Below are positions 47,405 to 59,186 of a stretch of 64,000 nucleotides of DNA, one piece after another. This stretch comes from Glandiceps talaboti (taxonomy: Eukaryota; Hemichordata; Enteropneusta; Spengelidae): the NCBI RefSeq assembly GCF_964340395.1, contig NC_135556.1, forward strand, positions 1,293,001-1,357,000, written 5' to 3'. The position numbers were made by a program, and so were the translations under genes. The notes under the pieces are model-generated. The model was not told the DNA's origin and searched no databases. It worked only from the letters and a program-made list of their open reading frames with translations. The number at the start of each line of letters is the position of its first letter. The first letter of the stretch is position 1.

Positions 47405-47592
47405 CTTCAGGCTACACTACACTACACTACACTTTACTATACTATACTATACTATACTATGCTATGCTATGCTATGCTTTGCTTTGCTGTACTGTACTGT
47501 ACTGTACTGTACTGTACTGTACTATACTGTACTATACTATATTATACTATACTATACTATACTATACTATACTATACTATACTATACTATAC
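47405..47592. repeat. (CTATA)n and related pentanucleotide tract
   Basis: Runs in order CTACA, CTATA, CTATG, CTGTA, CTATA. It lies between the left arm and the Penelope-like coding remnant. Confidence 0.95.
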
Positions 47593-48500
47593 CAATGGGA
47601 TCTCATGTGAGGATGTCCGGCTTTCGAGATATGTCTCACACTTGCACAACGTGTATCATCACATCATGGCATCAGATACTACTGTAGTTCCTGAAAATTT
47701 GATACTTGTCACTTTAGACGTGGTATATATGTACACAAATATGTTGCAGTCTGAAGCAATGCAGTCAGTTGTCAAAGCACTTGACTCGCCAGTTACACAA
47801 ACAATCGACTGTAGCATTCCAAAACCACTACCAGTGTATCTCTTAAAACTATTATGTGATTCTCACGAAAAACACATTTAAATTTAATGGAAAATTCTAC
47901 ACACAAACATGTGTATGTAGCATGGGCTCTTGGGCCTCACCCGAAATAGTCGACATAGCATTCCATGAACTGGAAAGTCGCATTATTTAAATCTACACGA
48001 ATAAAATATCACTCTGGACACGTTTCAGGGATGACGTTTTCGTGATATTTTGTGGCACCCAAGTCGAACTAAATAATCTGAGTGAAAAAATAAACCAAAT
48101 ACATCCAACTTTCAAATTTTCGTTGGAAAGCTCAGATACGGAAGTAACAATCAGTCATATCTTTTCAATCCACAAATGTCAACGACACCAATAACACAAA
48201 GTATTGGATATCAAAACTCATTCCAATATTTACACAGGCAATCATGCCACCTAGACTCAGTCTTCAAAGGGTCCATTAAGGGTCAAACGATCAGATAGAT
48301 AGGAACATGTAGTAACGAATAAGAATTTCAAAGAAAGTGAAATTCTTCACCGGGAAACTGGCGAGGAGAGGCTATAATGAAACAGAAATAAATACTGTGA
48401 CGAACTCGTGGAAAGTACACGAAAAACTCTGATATTTAACACCTAATAAAACTCTAGAATAGATTGCCTACGAAAGCTAATAAGTGGTAGCGTTAGCAAG
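47593..48500 (+). pseudogene. Penelope-like element reverse transcriptase, decayed
   Basis: The frame to 47881 holds NLILVTLDVVYMYTNM, the signature of Penelope-like reverse transcriptases (LVTLDV-x-x-LYTN). Further on in other frames are YTQTCVCSMGSWASPEI, RFRDDVFVIFCGTQ (catalytic FxDD box), IHPTFKFSLESSD, then DSVFKGSIKG and LHRETGEERL-like pieces that match the thumb region of the family. At least three frameshifts or stops separate these. I did not find a GIY-YIG endonuclease. Confidence 0.8.
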
Positions 48501-49126
48501 CCTTCGATAAGCGTGAAAAACCCGCTCCGTCACACCAAGCTGTTTGATTTGACCTTGTGTATGGCAGAACATACACTATGAAATTGAGTACAGACACATT
48601 CGCCAATGTCAGCGTCTCTAGACCACGGTTCAACCCAAGAACCTGAAATATCACGACCAACTCGTGAAAACCAGCGACCCAACCTCACAGAGGCATACAA
48701 GAAAACGTTCCCCTAAAGGAAGAAGTAGGTTTTAACAGAAAAGAAGTGAAAATGACGGTAAACCAAGAGATCATGTCAAGAGCGTATTTGACACGATGTT
48801 GACTACACGGCGTCCAGCAAGAGAGAGTGAGCATGGGAGAAAAGTGTTGCTATAGCTACCTGACCATGTGACCAAGACTCCGCCCCTCAGCAACTGACTG
48901 GCATATGAAAAGTGTGCTTCGACTAAACACGGGATATCTAGACCTGAAATACAGGGAAAAATCCGACTTTCTCCAGAAAGGTACTGAGACGAGCCAAATA
49001 CAGGCACCCGGGGGCGTGACACCCGCAAGCTTTCCGCAACAATACTAGTAACTTGAGTCCACAATCATAATCCTGACTTCTCTATTTGATGAACAACACA
49101 AGTAAACTCTGGGCAAACAAATACGG
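48501..49126. other. Core of the foldback element, right part, no gene recognised
   Basis: May contain more of the Penelope-like 3' region, but I could not align it. Open frames are below 100 codons without motifs. Confidence 0.4.
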
Positions 49127-50035
49127 GAATACTATACTATATACTATACTATACTATACTATACTATACTATACTATACTATACTATACTATACTATACT
49201 ATACTATACTATACTATACTATATTATACTACAGTATAATGTATTATAGTATATAGTATAGTATAGTATAGTATAGTATAGTATAGTATAGTATAGTGCA
49301 TAGTATATAGTGTAACCATAGTAGAGTATATAGTATAGTATCCTATAGTATAGTATATAGTATATAGCATAGTATAGTATATAGTATATATTGTATAATA
49401 TAGTATATAGTATATAGCATGGTATAGTAAAGTATATAGTATAGTATAGTATATAGTATAGCATAGTATACAGTGCATAGTATATATTGTATAATCTAGT
49501 ATGTAGTATATATTATATGGTATAGTATATAGTATAGTATAAAACAAATACGGGAATACTATACTATATACTATACTATACTATACTATACTATACTATA
49601 CTATACTATACTATACTATACTATACTATACTATACTATACTACACTATAATGTATTATAGTATATAGTATAGTATTGTATAGTATAGTATAGCATAGTA
49701 TATAGTATATAGCACAGTATAGTATATAGTATTTATTGTATAATATGTATATAGTATAGTATAAAGTATATAGTATAGTATAGTATAGTATAGTATAATA
49801 GTATAGTATAGTATAGTATAGAATAGTATAGTACAGTATAGTATAGTATAGCATATCATAGTATAGTATACTATTATAGTATATTGTATAGTATAGTATA
49901 GTATAGTATAGTATAGTATAGTATAGTATAGTATAGTATAGTATAGTGTATTATAGTATAGTATAGTTCAGTATAGTATAGCATATCATATTATAGTATA
50001 GTATAGTATAGTATAGTATAGTATAGTATAGTATA
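49127..50035. repeat. Palindromic TATAC/TATAG pentanucleotide tract
   Basis: Blocks of (CTATA)n are followed by the complementary (TATAG)n, so the tract can fold on itself. The block starting aaatacgggaatactatac at 49119 is repeated about 437 bp later (49545), a direct duplication of most of the tract. Confidence 0.93.
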
Positions 50036-50395
50036 GTATAGAAAACTTTTGAAAGAGAAGATGGACGCGACACTTGAGTTAGAAGACCGACACTTGAACT
50101 AGAAGACCGACACTTGAATTAGAAGACCGACACTTGAACTAGAAGACCGACACTTGAATTAGAAGACCGGTTTTTTGAACTAGAAGACCGACACTTGAAC
50201 TAGAAGACCGACACTTGAACTAGAAGACCGACACTTGAATTAGAAGACCGACACTTGAACTAGAAGACCGACACTTGAATTAGAAGACCGGTTTTTTGAA
50301 CTAGAAGACCGACACTTGAATTAGAAGACCGGTTTTTTGAACGAGAAGACCGACACTTGAATTAGAAGACCGGTTTGTCGTTATCGGCCACGGTA
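50036..50395. repeat. Right arm of the foldback element (about 16 x 20 bp)
   Basis: Inverted relative to the left arm: tatagaaaacttttg, gacgcgacacttga, then acttgaaytagaagaccgac units, ending ggtttgtcgttatcggccac. It is shorter than the left arm by about 280 bp, so the two arms have gained or lost units independently. Confidence 0.95.
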
Positions 50396-50816
50396 CTACC
50401 CACATTACTAAACTGTTGTTACACGGTTTAATGTCTCTGTTGGCAGTGTTGCCAATGTACTTAATGGGTAAAATATTGGCTGTTGCTCCGCAGTCTAACT
50501 GGAAACGGATCGGTTTGTTGTCGATAAGCATTTCTGCGTGAACTTCTTTGTCACTCACAGTGTGGACTTTCACAAGATTTATCCATTCTGGATCAGAGTC
50601 ACTGGACTTGCTGTCTCGGTCATCTTGTACTGTATGTACGTTGCGAGTCTTCGTACATTTCTTAGCAAAGTGGTTTCTACCTTTGCATAATGTACATGAC
50701 TTTCCCCATGCAGGACATTTCAGTTTGCCTGGTACATGGTTGTATCCACAGAACTTGCAATCTATACCCTTCTGTTTGGTATTTTGGAACTTCTGGTTTG
50801 TGATTCTTGATATCAC
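50396..50816 (-). pseudogene. Gypsy gag end (zinc knuckles) and protease
   Basis: Two Cys/His knuckles (CKFCGYNHVPGKLKC and CTLCKGRNHFAKKC) are followed by the aspartic protease start, FQLDCGATANILP. The catalytic triplet reads D-C-G instead of D-T/S-G, which would be expected to weaken or abolish the enzyme. The protease is cut before its second half by the foldback element. Confidence 0.88.
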
Positions 50817-51465
50817 ACTGCTTCTTTCTCCGGAAGTTGGATTTTGTCTTTACTCTATGCACTTCTTCTGTACCTCCCATTGTTCTCAATCGTGAGGTAG
50901 TAGCTTCAGCACCTCGGCACGTATCTATGCAGTGGTTGAGAGTTAACTTACGTTCTTGTAGTAGACGTTCTCTCACTGTGTTGTCTCTAACACCAACAAC
51001 TATCTGGTCTCGGATGAGGGAGTCGTGTAAACATTGACAGAAATTACAAGTCTTAGCTATTATCTTCAGTGCTGTAATGTACGTATCAATGCTTTCATTT
51101 GGCTCTTGAACACGTTTATTGAACAGATAACGTTCATATGTTTCATTTGTTTCACCAACAAAGTGTTCATCAAACTTCTTGATCACAGTTTCTACTTTGG
51201 ATTTGTCTTCTTCAGCAGTATAATCAAATCCATTGTATATTGTCAGGGCTTCAGGACCAATAGCATGTAGAAACAGGGCTAGCTGGTACTCAGGTGTTTG
51301 AGTGTCGAGCTGAGTAATCACTTTATAATTGCTCCATACCTGTTTCCATGTTTTCCATTTTTCGACTGAGGTGGCGCTGTCACTGGCATCTAAGTGGGCA
51401 GGCAATGGAATCTGTGGTGCGTTGGGCGGTAAAGTTACAGGAGGATTCTGTGGGGCGTCTGCCAT
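50800..51465 (-). pseudogene. Gypsy gag
   Basis: A likely start Met at 51465 (MADAPQNPPVTLPPNAPQIP). Capsid-like helices follow: WKTWKQVWSNY, ALFLHAIGPEALTIY, ESIDTYITALKIIAKTCNF, RDQIVVGVRDNTVRERLL and LTLNHCIDTCRGAE, the order seen in Mag-type gag. The frame shifts near 50800 into the zinc-knuckle frame. Confidence 0.88.
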
Positions 51466-51684
51466 GACAACAACTATGATGATCGATATCAGTGTCAAGT
51501 TCATGAATACTAGCGATAATGTTTCAGACAGAATCGGTAGAGTATCTTTCTCAGCAACGTGTGTTCCGTACGGCAAACACAGCTAAAGTTTCGATCAAAA
51601 CTCACAGTTTTTTGTCAACGTAGAAATTCAGTTTCTTCGTTCTTGGGTTCTTTCTCTTGTTTCAGAAATTCATCTGGGCATCAA

Positions 51685-51702
51685 GTTTCACCGTTGCCGC
51701 CA
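51685..51702 (-). other. Candidate primer-binding site of the gypsy element
   Basis: The minus-strand sequence right after the 5' LTR begins TGGCGGCAACGGTGAA. TGG next to the LTR is the usual start for tRNA-primed elements. I could not assign the tRNA. Confidence 0.55.
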
Positions 51703-51885
51703 TGTTTTAATCGTGAATGGTTATGAATAAGTAACACAAACACAGATTATTAGAGCATGACAATTATAGTGTATTCTCTTAGTCAGACGACATGTTGAAG
51801 AGAGAGAGTATGCGCAAGTCGCATCCTCGTTCAATATACATATTATTGTTAAATCAAAAGTATCAATATGTAGCATATTGTAACA
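51703..51885 (-). repeat. 5' LTR of the gypsy element
   Basis: 183 bp, TG...CA, flanked on the right by the GAAGG duplication. Confidence 0.95.
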
Positions 51886-52145
51886 GAAGGTCGACAAATA
51901 TTTTCCACTCTCACTAGAAATAAACACCACAGGCTTTCATTCAGAAATAATAGTTATTGTCATTGGAAGTCTCGGAAATATACATCATAAGGTCACAAGT
52001 GGTTTGATCAATGCTGGTTTAAATAGAAGGAATGCCAAATCCATCACCAAATATTGTAGTGTAAGCTCGATAATAGGTTCTTACAAAATTTGGAGATTGA
52101 GATGTAGGTATCATAACAACCAGATATCACGTGAACGTTTGTCAT
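51886..52145 (+). pseudogene. R2-like LINE endonuclease, second half
   Basis: Directly after the LTR the interrupted frame resumes. It reads KYFPLSLEINTTGFHSEIIV, then IVIGSLGNIHHKVTSGL and KYCSVSSIIGSYKIWRLR and ends at a stop near 52145. Removing the LTR element and one GAAGG copy restores the reading order with 43013-43253, which supports this being one fragment. The family name is unknown. Confidence 0.7.
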
Positions 52146-52277
52146 AGGTGACCAAGAGAAACTCGTTCACTAGTCACTATGATTTCCTGCAAGGTATTGT
52201 GTGTGTATTCTGTAAAGGAATTATGCAAATTCTTTACCTGTACATGTTATTTTCATGTAAGTTGGAAATAAAAGAAT

Positions 52278-52445
52278 TTGATATGTATGTCTGTCTGTCT
52301 GTGTGTGTGTGTGTGTGTGTGTATGTGTGTGTATGTATGTATGTATGTATGTATGTATGTATGTATGTATGTATGTATGTATGTGTGTGTGTGTATGTAT
52401 GTATGTATGTATGTATGTATGTATGTATGTATGTATGTATGTATG
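52278..52445. repeat. (TATG)n/(GT)n microsatellite
   Basis: CTGT, GT, then TATG blocks with a GT interruption at 52382-52394. Confidence 0.97.
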
Positions 52446-52488
52446 TGTGAACTTTTATTGTCTTGTTGCTACTGCAGCAGAAGCAGCT

Positions 52489-52494
52489 CTTGTT

Positions 52495-52527
<33 letters not shown>

Positions 52528-52529
52528 GC
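52489..52529. repeat. (TTG)n microsatellite
   Basis: About 13 copies of TTG. They read as poly-Cys or poly-Val in the open frames crossing them, which is an artefact of the repeat. Confidence 0.95.
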
Positions 52530-52694
52530 TGTACAGCTAGTGAATCTTGGCAGTTTAATAAATGGTACAATCATACTGTCTTTGTTGTCAATAAATCAAA
52601 GAAGTTTACCAAAAATGCAGTGTTTCATTTTGACTACGTTTTAACTATTGCGCATCTAAAATGTGGATCTAAAACCACTGTGGAAATATATGTA

Positions 52695-54398
52695 TTCATA
52701 GTCTGTCCATGATATGTATTCACAGTCTGTCCATGATATATATTCACAGTCTGTCCATCATATATATTCAGTCTGTCCATGATATATATTCACAGTCTGT
52801 CCATGATATATATTCAGTCTGTCCATATGTATTCATAGTCTGTCCATAATATGTATTCATAGTCTGTCCATGATATATATTCACAGTCTGTCCATTATAT
52901 ATATTCATAGTCTGTCCATGATATGTATTCACAGTCTGTCCATTATATATATTCACAGTCTGTCCATGATATATATTCACAGTCTGTCCATTATATATAT
53001 TCATAGTCTGTCCATGATATGTATTCATAGTCTGTCCATGATATATATTCACAGTCTGTCCATGATATGTATTCATAGTCTGTCCATAATATGTATTCAT
53101 AGTCTGTCCATGATATGTATTCACAGTCTGTCCATGATATGTATTCATAGTCTGTCCATGATATATATTCACAGTCTGTCCATGATATGTATTCATAGTC
53201 TGTCCATGATATGTATTCACAGTCTGTCCATGATATATATTCACAGTATGTCCATGATATGTATTCATAGTCTGTCCATAATATGTATTCATAGTCTGTC
53301 CATGATATGTATTCACAGTCTGTCCATGATATATATTCACAGTCTGTCCATGATATGTATTCACAGTCTGTCCATGATATATATTCATAGTCTGTCCATG
53401 ATGTATATTCACAGTCTGTCCATGATATATATTCATAGTCTGTCCATGATGTATATTCACAGTCTGTCCATGATATATATTCATAGTCTGTCCATGATAT
53501 GTATTCATAGTCTGTCCTTGATATATATTCACAGTCTGTCCATGATATGTATTCATAGTCTGTCCATGATATATATTCATAGTCTGTCCATGATGTATAT
53601 TCATAGTCTGTCCATGATATATATTCACAGTCTGTCCATGATATGTATTCATAGTCTGTCCATGATATATATTCATAGTCTGTCCATGATGTATATTCAT
53701 AGTCTGTCCATGATATATATTCATAGTCTGTCCATGATATGTATTCATAGTCTGTCCATGATAAGTATTCACAGTCTGTCCATGATATGTATTCACAGTC
53801 TGTCCATGATATGTATTCATAGTCTGTCCATGATATATATCCATAGTCTGTCCATGATATATATTCAGTCTGTCCATGATATATATCCATAGTCTGTCCA
53901 TGATATGTATTCACAGTCTGTCCATGATATGTATTTATAGTCTGTCCATGATATGTATTTATAGTCTGTCCATGATATGTATTTATAGTCTGTCCATGAT
54001 ATGTATTCATAGTCTGTCCATGATATATATTCACAGTCTGTCCATGATATGTATTCATAGTCTGTCCATGATATATATTCATAGTCTGTCCATGATATAT
54101 ATTCATAGTCTGTCCATGATATGTATTCATATGTCCATGATATGTATTCATAGACTGTCCTTGATATATATTCATAGTCTGTCCATGATATATATTCAGT
54201 CTGTCCATGATATGTATTCATAGTCTGTCCATGATATGTATTCAGACTGTCCATGATATATATTCATAGTGTGTCCATGATATATATTCATAGTCTGTCA
54301 ATGATATGTATTCATAGTCTGTCCATTATATGTATTCACAGTCTGTCCATGATATGTATTCATAGTCTGTCCATTATATGTATTCATAGTCTGTCCAT
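52695..54398. repeat. 24-bp satellite, main block (about 70 copies)
   Basis: Unit agtctgtccatgatatgtattcay; variants are atatata/atgtata, tcat/tcac, and occasional catta or ccata. Period measured at 53101 to 53125. Because 24 is a multiple of 3, stop-free frames up to 405 codons exist on both strands. The array ends where the LINE 1 tail begins. Confidence 0.97.
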
Positions 54399-54657
54399 TA
54401 TTAATAATAATAATAATTTATTCCCACGTACAAAATAAATGTGATACAGAACAGAACTAAATATCCTTATGTATATACATAAATGTGTTATTCGGGAAAA
54501 GGGTGTGGAAGTAGTTGTTACACAACTAATCGAGTCCTCCCCTCACAAAACATATGACACTCATCGTTTAATTTTGCCCTGTTTCAATCAAGACTATTTA
54601 ACGTGGTAGATGACACATGGAAATACACTGAAATTACAAAATAAATTAACATGAGCT

Positions 54658-56162
54658 CTAGATCCCGAAACAACCAGACTGTAGACATTTTTTAAATTCC
54701 CGCTTAAACCCTGACCTGCATTGTATAGTCCTAATATGCACTGGTATTTTATTCCATAGTTTCGCACCTGCATATTTTATGCTGAATTGGCCCGACCTAT
54801 GTTTTGTTCTTGGAATATTCAAATCGCTTCTCCTGCTTTGCCGTTTTGAATAAGAATGGCTAATTGTAGTGAAGTAATCATGGAAGATGCTTGGTAATCT
54901 TTTATGTAAAACATCATGGACAAACATCGCTAATTGTAGACTGTGTTGTTGAAAAATGTTTAGAATACCGAGCTTTTGAAATAATGGTTCTGAAGGTACA
55001 TTCCATTTGCTAAAAGTCATAATACGAATTAATCGTTTTTGTACAATAAATAATTCATTAAGGTAAGTCGGGTACGTACTCCCCCATACTTCCAGTCCAT
55101 ATGTGATGTGTGGGAGAACAGTGGAGTTATAAAGCATGATAAGTATATGTTGAGGCACAACTTTGCGAATATGTAGGAATATGCCTGTAAGTTTGCTTAT
55201 TTTAGAATTTACAGCAGTTATTTGTGGCTTCCAGGACATACACTGATCAATTGACACTCCAACAAATGATGCAGTATCAGTTTCTTGCAGTATTGTGTCT
55301 TTTATGCGCATAGATCCATGTTATCCACTGTTTTCCTTTTGCTTTTCAGAATTAAGTAATTCGTTTTAGCTAGATTTATCGTCAGCTTATTCGCATCACA
55401 CCAATTTGTGATATTTGTTAATTCATAGCTCATTGATGTCATATCAATAATATTACTTCTATCAGTAAAAGTATGGAATAAATTTGAATCATTGGCATAC
55501 AATCTAAAGTCAAATAAATCGGAAGATAGTGGTATATCATTAATATATACAAGAAAAAGTGTAGGTCCTAGTATTGAGCCTTGGGGAACACCACAAGTAA
55601 TTGCCCGTTTGGAGAATTAACACCATTTATACCTACAAACTGATACCTGAAAGTGAGATAATCTTTTAGCCATTGAAGGGGCAAACCTCGTATTCCATAA
55701 TATTCTAATTTCAGTATTAGAATATCATGATTTATGGTGTCAAACGCTTTCGAAAAATCAATGAATAACCCAAGTGTTGGATTTCCCTTATCAATTTCTT
55801 CAAGAAGATGTTGGGTGAGGCTGATCAAAGACAGTTTGGTGCCATGTTGCTTCCGAAAACCATATTGGTGTTTGTAAAATGTGTTGTTTTTCTCACAGAA
55901 GTTTAACATTTGATTATTAACCATTTTTTCAAAAATTTTGCTAAGTAAAGGCAAAATAGAAATTGGTCTATAATTTCCTGTGTTTTCTGTGTTTCCCTTT
56001 TTAAATATAGGGACAACCCGTGCTATTTTTAGAGCATTTGGGAATTTACCTTTTGTGAATGACAAATTCAAAACGTGGCACAGTGGTTTCGATATATGAT
56101 CAGCCGAATCCCTTATGAGTTTTACACTAATATTGTCGTAACCGGTTGCCTTGGCAATATCT
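54658..56162 (-). pseudogene. LINE 1 ORF2 reverse transcriptase and C terminus
   Basis: Contains VVPIFKKGN, NYRPISILPLLSKIFEK, YGFRKQHGT and the catalytic FIDFSKAFDTINHDIL. After a one-base shift near 55605 come GVPQGSILGP, the altered active site LYANDSN (YADD expected, first Asp replaced by Asn), NWCDANKLTIN, and the thumb ITYGLEVWGSTYP, ending at 54658. Both the shift and the active-site change disable it. Confidence 0.9.
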
Positions 56163-56172
56163 AGAGATAAGA

Positions 56173-57671
56173 TAATATATAATAATAATATAATATAATA
56201 AGTTTATTTAGTACTTTGGCCACTGGCCTATGGTACAAAAAATATAAAGTTACATAAACGGACACTTGAGGTTCTCAAGCAATACAATAATAATAAACCC
56301 CAAATCATACAAAGAAAAAAGAAGTCAAAAGGAAATGTTGTATGGCTGATACATTACTCGTTGAAATTATCCCGCATTTTGAATGCTGCATATAGAAAGC
56401 ATGCAACATTTTTCACAGTTGGGATATTGTCAGTATTCATGAGTCTTACAAACTTGTCAAAATGAGGCTGGTTACGATAATACAGAGGAATAAACTTGCG
56501 TCTGATTTCTGAATATAAAGGACAGCAAAGTAAAAAATGATACTCATCCTCAACTGATGTCTTGCAAAAGGTACAGAAACGTCTCTCTTAAGGTCTTAGC
56601 TCTTCTACCAATTTCAATGTGAAGGTTATGAGCCGACAAACGGAATCTAGACAAAATACCCCGGAGGTGAGGTTCATCCAGTTGTAAAAGGTAACACTCC
56701 ATATTAAATGATGGCTTAAAAGTCAGATACGTTTGGAGTTTAGGACATTCTCTTATGTTTGCTAACCAATACTGGGCATCGATGTCCTTACATCTTTGTT
56801 GAAATACCTTAAGAAATGTCACCTCATCGCCTGCACCTTGATTAACCCAAACTTCACCAAAGCCATAGGTATACAAAAGGTGTTTCACAGATGTTGCCCA
56901 ACAAGGTTGGTCATTGTGTGTTTTACCGTATTGAAATTGATAACAATGATAGACATGCCTGCTATGGTCCATGCTTAAAATGTGTAACCAATACTTTAAG
57001 ATTCGAGAATACAATGTAATTTTCAGCAAGTGACGACCTGTTTCTCCTCTAACTCCTAGATTTGAAGTATGACTATTAACTTTTAAAACAAATCTACAAT
57101 AACTGTGGTGTACTTTTTCAATGTCTGGTGCACTGTGAAATCCCCATATTTCACTTCCATATGTTAGGATTGGCAAAATTTTCTTGTCAAATAATGTAAA
57201 TAAAACATCAACTGGAAGATTTCTATAACGACTGAGATGTTTCTTTAAAGCAAAAATACATTTGGAAGCTTGATTTGCAATCGTTTGCTGTGCAAGGAAC
57301 CATATGCACCAAAAGAAGAAAACACGACACCAAGGTAATTGTAAAAAGAGACAACTTCATCGTTTCTACCATTATAAACCCAATGCTCGTATCTTTTCAA
57401 AATCCCTCCACGTCTAAAAACAATTATCTTAGTTTTAGAGAGGAGACAATGCAGGTCTTGACGCGGCGAAGGTTCCAATTTTCGCTCTATATTCCTCTAA
57501 GGCGATACCCATAGCGACAAAAACAGCATACGGTGTTTGCTATTACCTTTATCCTTGACTTCAGTTACTTTACAGGGATAGGCACTTCTGAAAACGGGTA
57601 TTTTTTGTGTTTTCCTCACGAGCTGCTGTACATAGGCTGTTACTCCGCTAACGCCCTCTAGTGTCTACGAC
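56173..57671 (-). mobile_element. LINE 2: second non-LTR element inserted in LINE 1
   Basis: 5'-truncated copy flanked by the 10-bp target duplication AGAGATAAGA (56163-56172 and 57672-57681). It has a TAA-rich 3' tail on its left side. Coding remnants are the end of a reverse transcriptase and a C-terminal Cys/His motif. It belongs to a different family from LINE 1 and LINE 3. Confidence 0.9.
56350..57478 (-). pseudogene. LINE 2 reverse transcriptase C-terminal region
   Basis: LLSKTKIIVFRRGG...YNYLGVVFSS is the end of the palm/thumb region, and PILTYGSEIWGFHSAPDIEK is the usual motif after it. A long helical domain then leads into CTFCKTSVEDEYHFLLCCP (frameshifted, about 56590-56520), a C-terminal Cys/His motif found in several invertebrate LINE families. 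Two frameshifts are seen. Confidence 0.85.
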
Positions 57672-57681
57672 AGAGATAAGA

Positions 57682-59143
57682 GCATCGTTTTGACATCCTC
57701 TTCAATTACAGGTTGTAGGAAAAAGGTATTCGAAGCATTACAACCGAGATATGACATATGATCAGGTATCGTTGAAAGTGAAGTGTTAATTTTCTCAGCA
57801 AGATTTGGTCCAATACTAACAAAGAAATCATTAAAATCTTCCACCATATCTTGCAAATGAGTATGAGTCACAGTATCATTCCCAGACACACGCTTCAATT
57901 GATTTGGAATTTTGATTTGATTACATTTCTGTTTCCCAATTAGTTCAGAGATAACTCCCCATGTTTCTTTCATATTGTTCTGCAAAGATACAAAAGTGTT
58001 TGTATAGTAATACTTTTTAGCTTTCCTTAGAACACTCGTTAAAATATTTCTGTACCTTTTGAAATGACTCAGAGTTGGTTCTCGGAAATTATTTTTGATA
58101 AGTTTTCTGTACATAGCATGTTTCTTCTTTATTGATTTCCTAATTGCGTTCGTTATCCAGGGTTTGTCGTTTCTTTTCTTTTTACCCCGCCGCATGGATT
58201 TCAGTGGGGCATACTTTGAAGCAACTTCGAGAAACCGTGTACAGAAATAGTTATACGAGTCATTAACATCCTGGCAATTCAAAACACCATCCCAGGATTC
58301 ACTCTCAATTTCCCTAGCAAATTCATCCTTATCATATTTTGAAAAATCCCTTACAAGATTGCATGCATTGCCTGTGTCTGAGAATGAGATATCTACATTA
58401 TTGAAAAAGGTAAAGATTGGAACATGGTCAGAAACATCGACTAGAATAGTGCCAGAATCAGTGTGGACATAACTCATATTCGTACAGAGGTGGTCAATTA
58501 TTGTTTCAGATCTATCTGTTACACGGGTAGGAGTTCTAATAGTTTGTTCAAAATGCAAAAACGATAGTGTGTTTAGCAGTTTCTCAGAATTACTAGACGA
58601 CTTTGCCACATCAATATTAAAATCTCCTGTAATTATGGATCCATGATACTTGTGATTAAGTTCATGCAATGTCCTACCAAGATCCTCTATGAATGAGTCG
58701 GCATTACTACTGGGTGGTCTATAAATAATAGCCACCAAATACGTTTTGCCCTTTTCTATGAATTCAATCCACATTGATTCAGCATTACAAATTGAAATAT
58801 TACTTAATAAATGGTATTGAACGGAAGAATGTATGTACACCCCAACGCCACCACCCCTACCATGCTCCCTACAACTAATTTCAAGTTGATAGTTTGGCAA
58901 ATTATACAGTTGCTTATTTTCTACCTGCCATATTTCAGTCAAGGCAATGAATGTAAATTTGTTATCAATGCTTTCCTCATACACACATTGAAGTTCGTTG
59001 TAGTTCTTTTTTAGAGACCTGACATTAATGTGAGAGACGGATAGTACATTGTTTTTGTTGGAGTATTTGTAATTAAATTCGGAAACAGAGTGGCTATCAC
59101 TACAGATTGCAAAGCCACTTGAGTCAACACTGTTCATCGACAC
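57682..59143 (-). pseudogene. LINE 1 ORF2 N-terminal endonuclease part
   Basis: 487 codons are open from Met 59143, 44 bp after the ORF1 stop. Apurinic-type endonuclease motifs in order: SHINVRSLKKN, FIALTEIWQ, GGGVGVYIHSS, IYRPPSSNADSF, IITGDFNID, TIIDHLCTN and VSDHVPI. Then follows a Lys/Arg-rich linker (KPWITNAIRKSIKKKHAMYR). The frame itself is intact up to the LINE 2 insertion; the split ends the protein there. Confidence 0.93.
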
Positions 59144-59186
59144 TCAGAGTTCAAGAAACCTTGTAATGTTACTGTGTACTGACGAC

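Larger units (their letters stand above)
46765..50395. mobile_element. Foldback element with tandem-repeat arms and a Penelope-like core
   Basis: The outer ends are inverted copies (taccgtrgccgatracgac). Each arm then consists of many 20-bp units (caagtgtcggtcttctaatt), with longer left and shorter right arms, followed by an inverted inner word (gcgtccgtctt...caaaagttttctata) and TATAC-type pentanucleotide tracts. The middle carries the reverse transcriptase remnant of a Penelope-like element. It lies between protease and reverse transcriptase of the gypsy element. No clear target duplication was seen. Arms built of short tandem repeats are known from FB and Galileo-type foldback transposons. 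Confidence 0.85.
43254..51885 (-). mobile_element. Ty3/gypsy LTR retrotransposon (Mag-like), split by a foldback element
   Basis: Complete LTR-to-LTR structure in minus orientation. The 183-bp LTRs begin TG and end CA, with 5-bp target duplication GAAGG at 43249-43253 and 51886-51890. Order from the 5' (right) side: LTR, primer site, gag, zinc knuckles and protease, 3.6-kb foldback insertion, reverse transcriptase, RNase H, integrase, tail, polypurine tract, LTR. Gag zinc-knuckle style and pol motifs resemble the Mag lineage. Frameshifts in gag and in the pol tail plus the large insertion make this copy inactive, although the LTRs differ at only two positions. Confidence 0.95.

Noticed and set aside
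47368-47610. Tyr-Leu/Cys-rich frames across the pentanucleotide tract
   Set aside because: Low-complexity artefact. Only the part after 47593 shows reverse transcriptase similarity.
52768-54254. Stop-free frames up to 405 codons on both strands within the 24-bp array
   Set aside because: The period is a multiple of three, so any stop-free unit gives a long frame. The repeats carry synonymous and disruptive changes alike, frames are open on both strands, and no start context, signal or domain is present.
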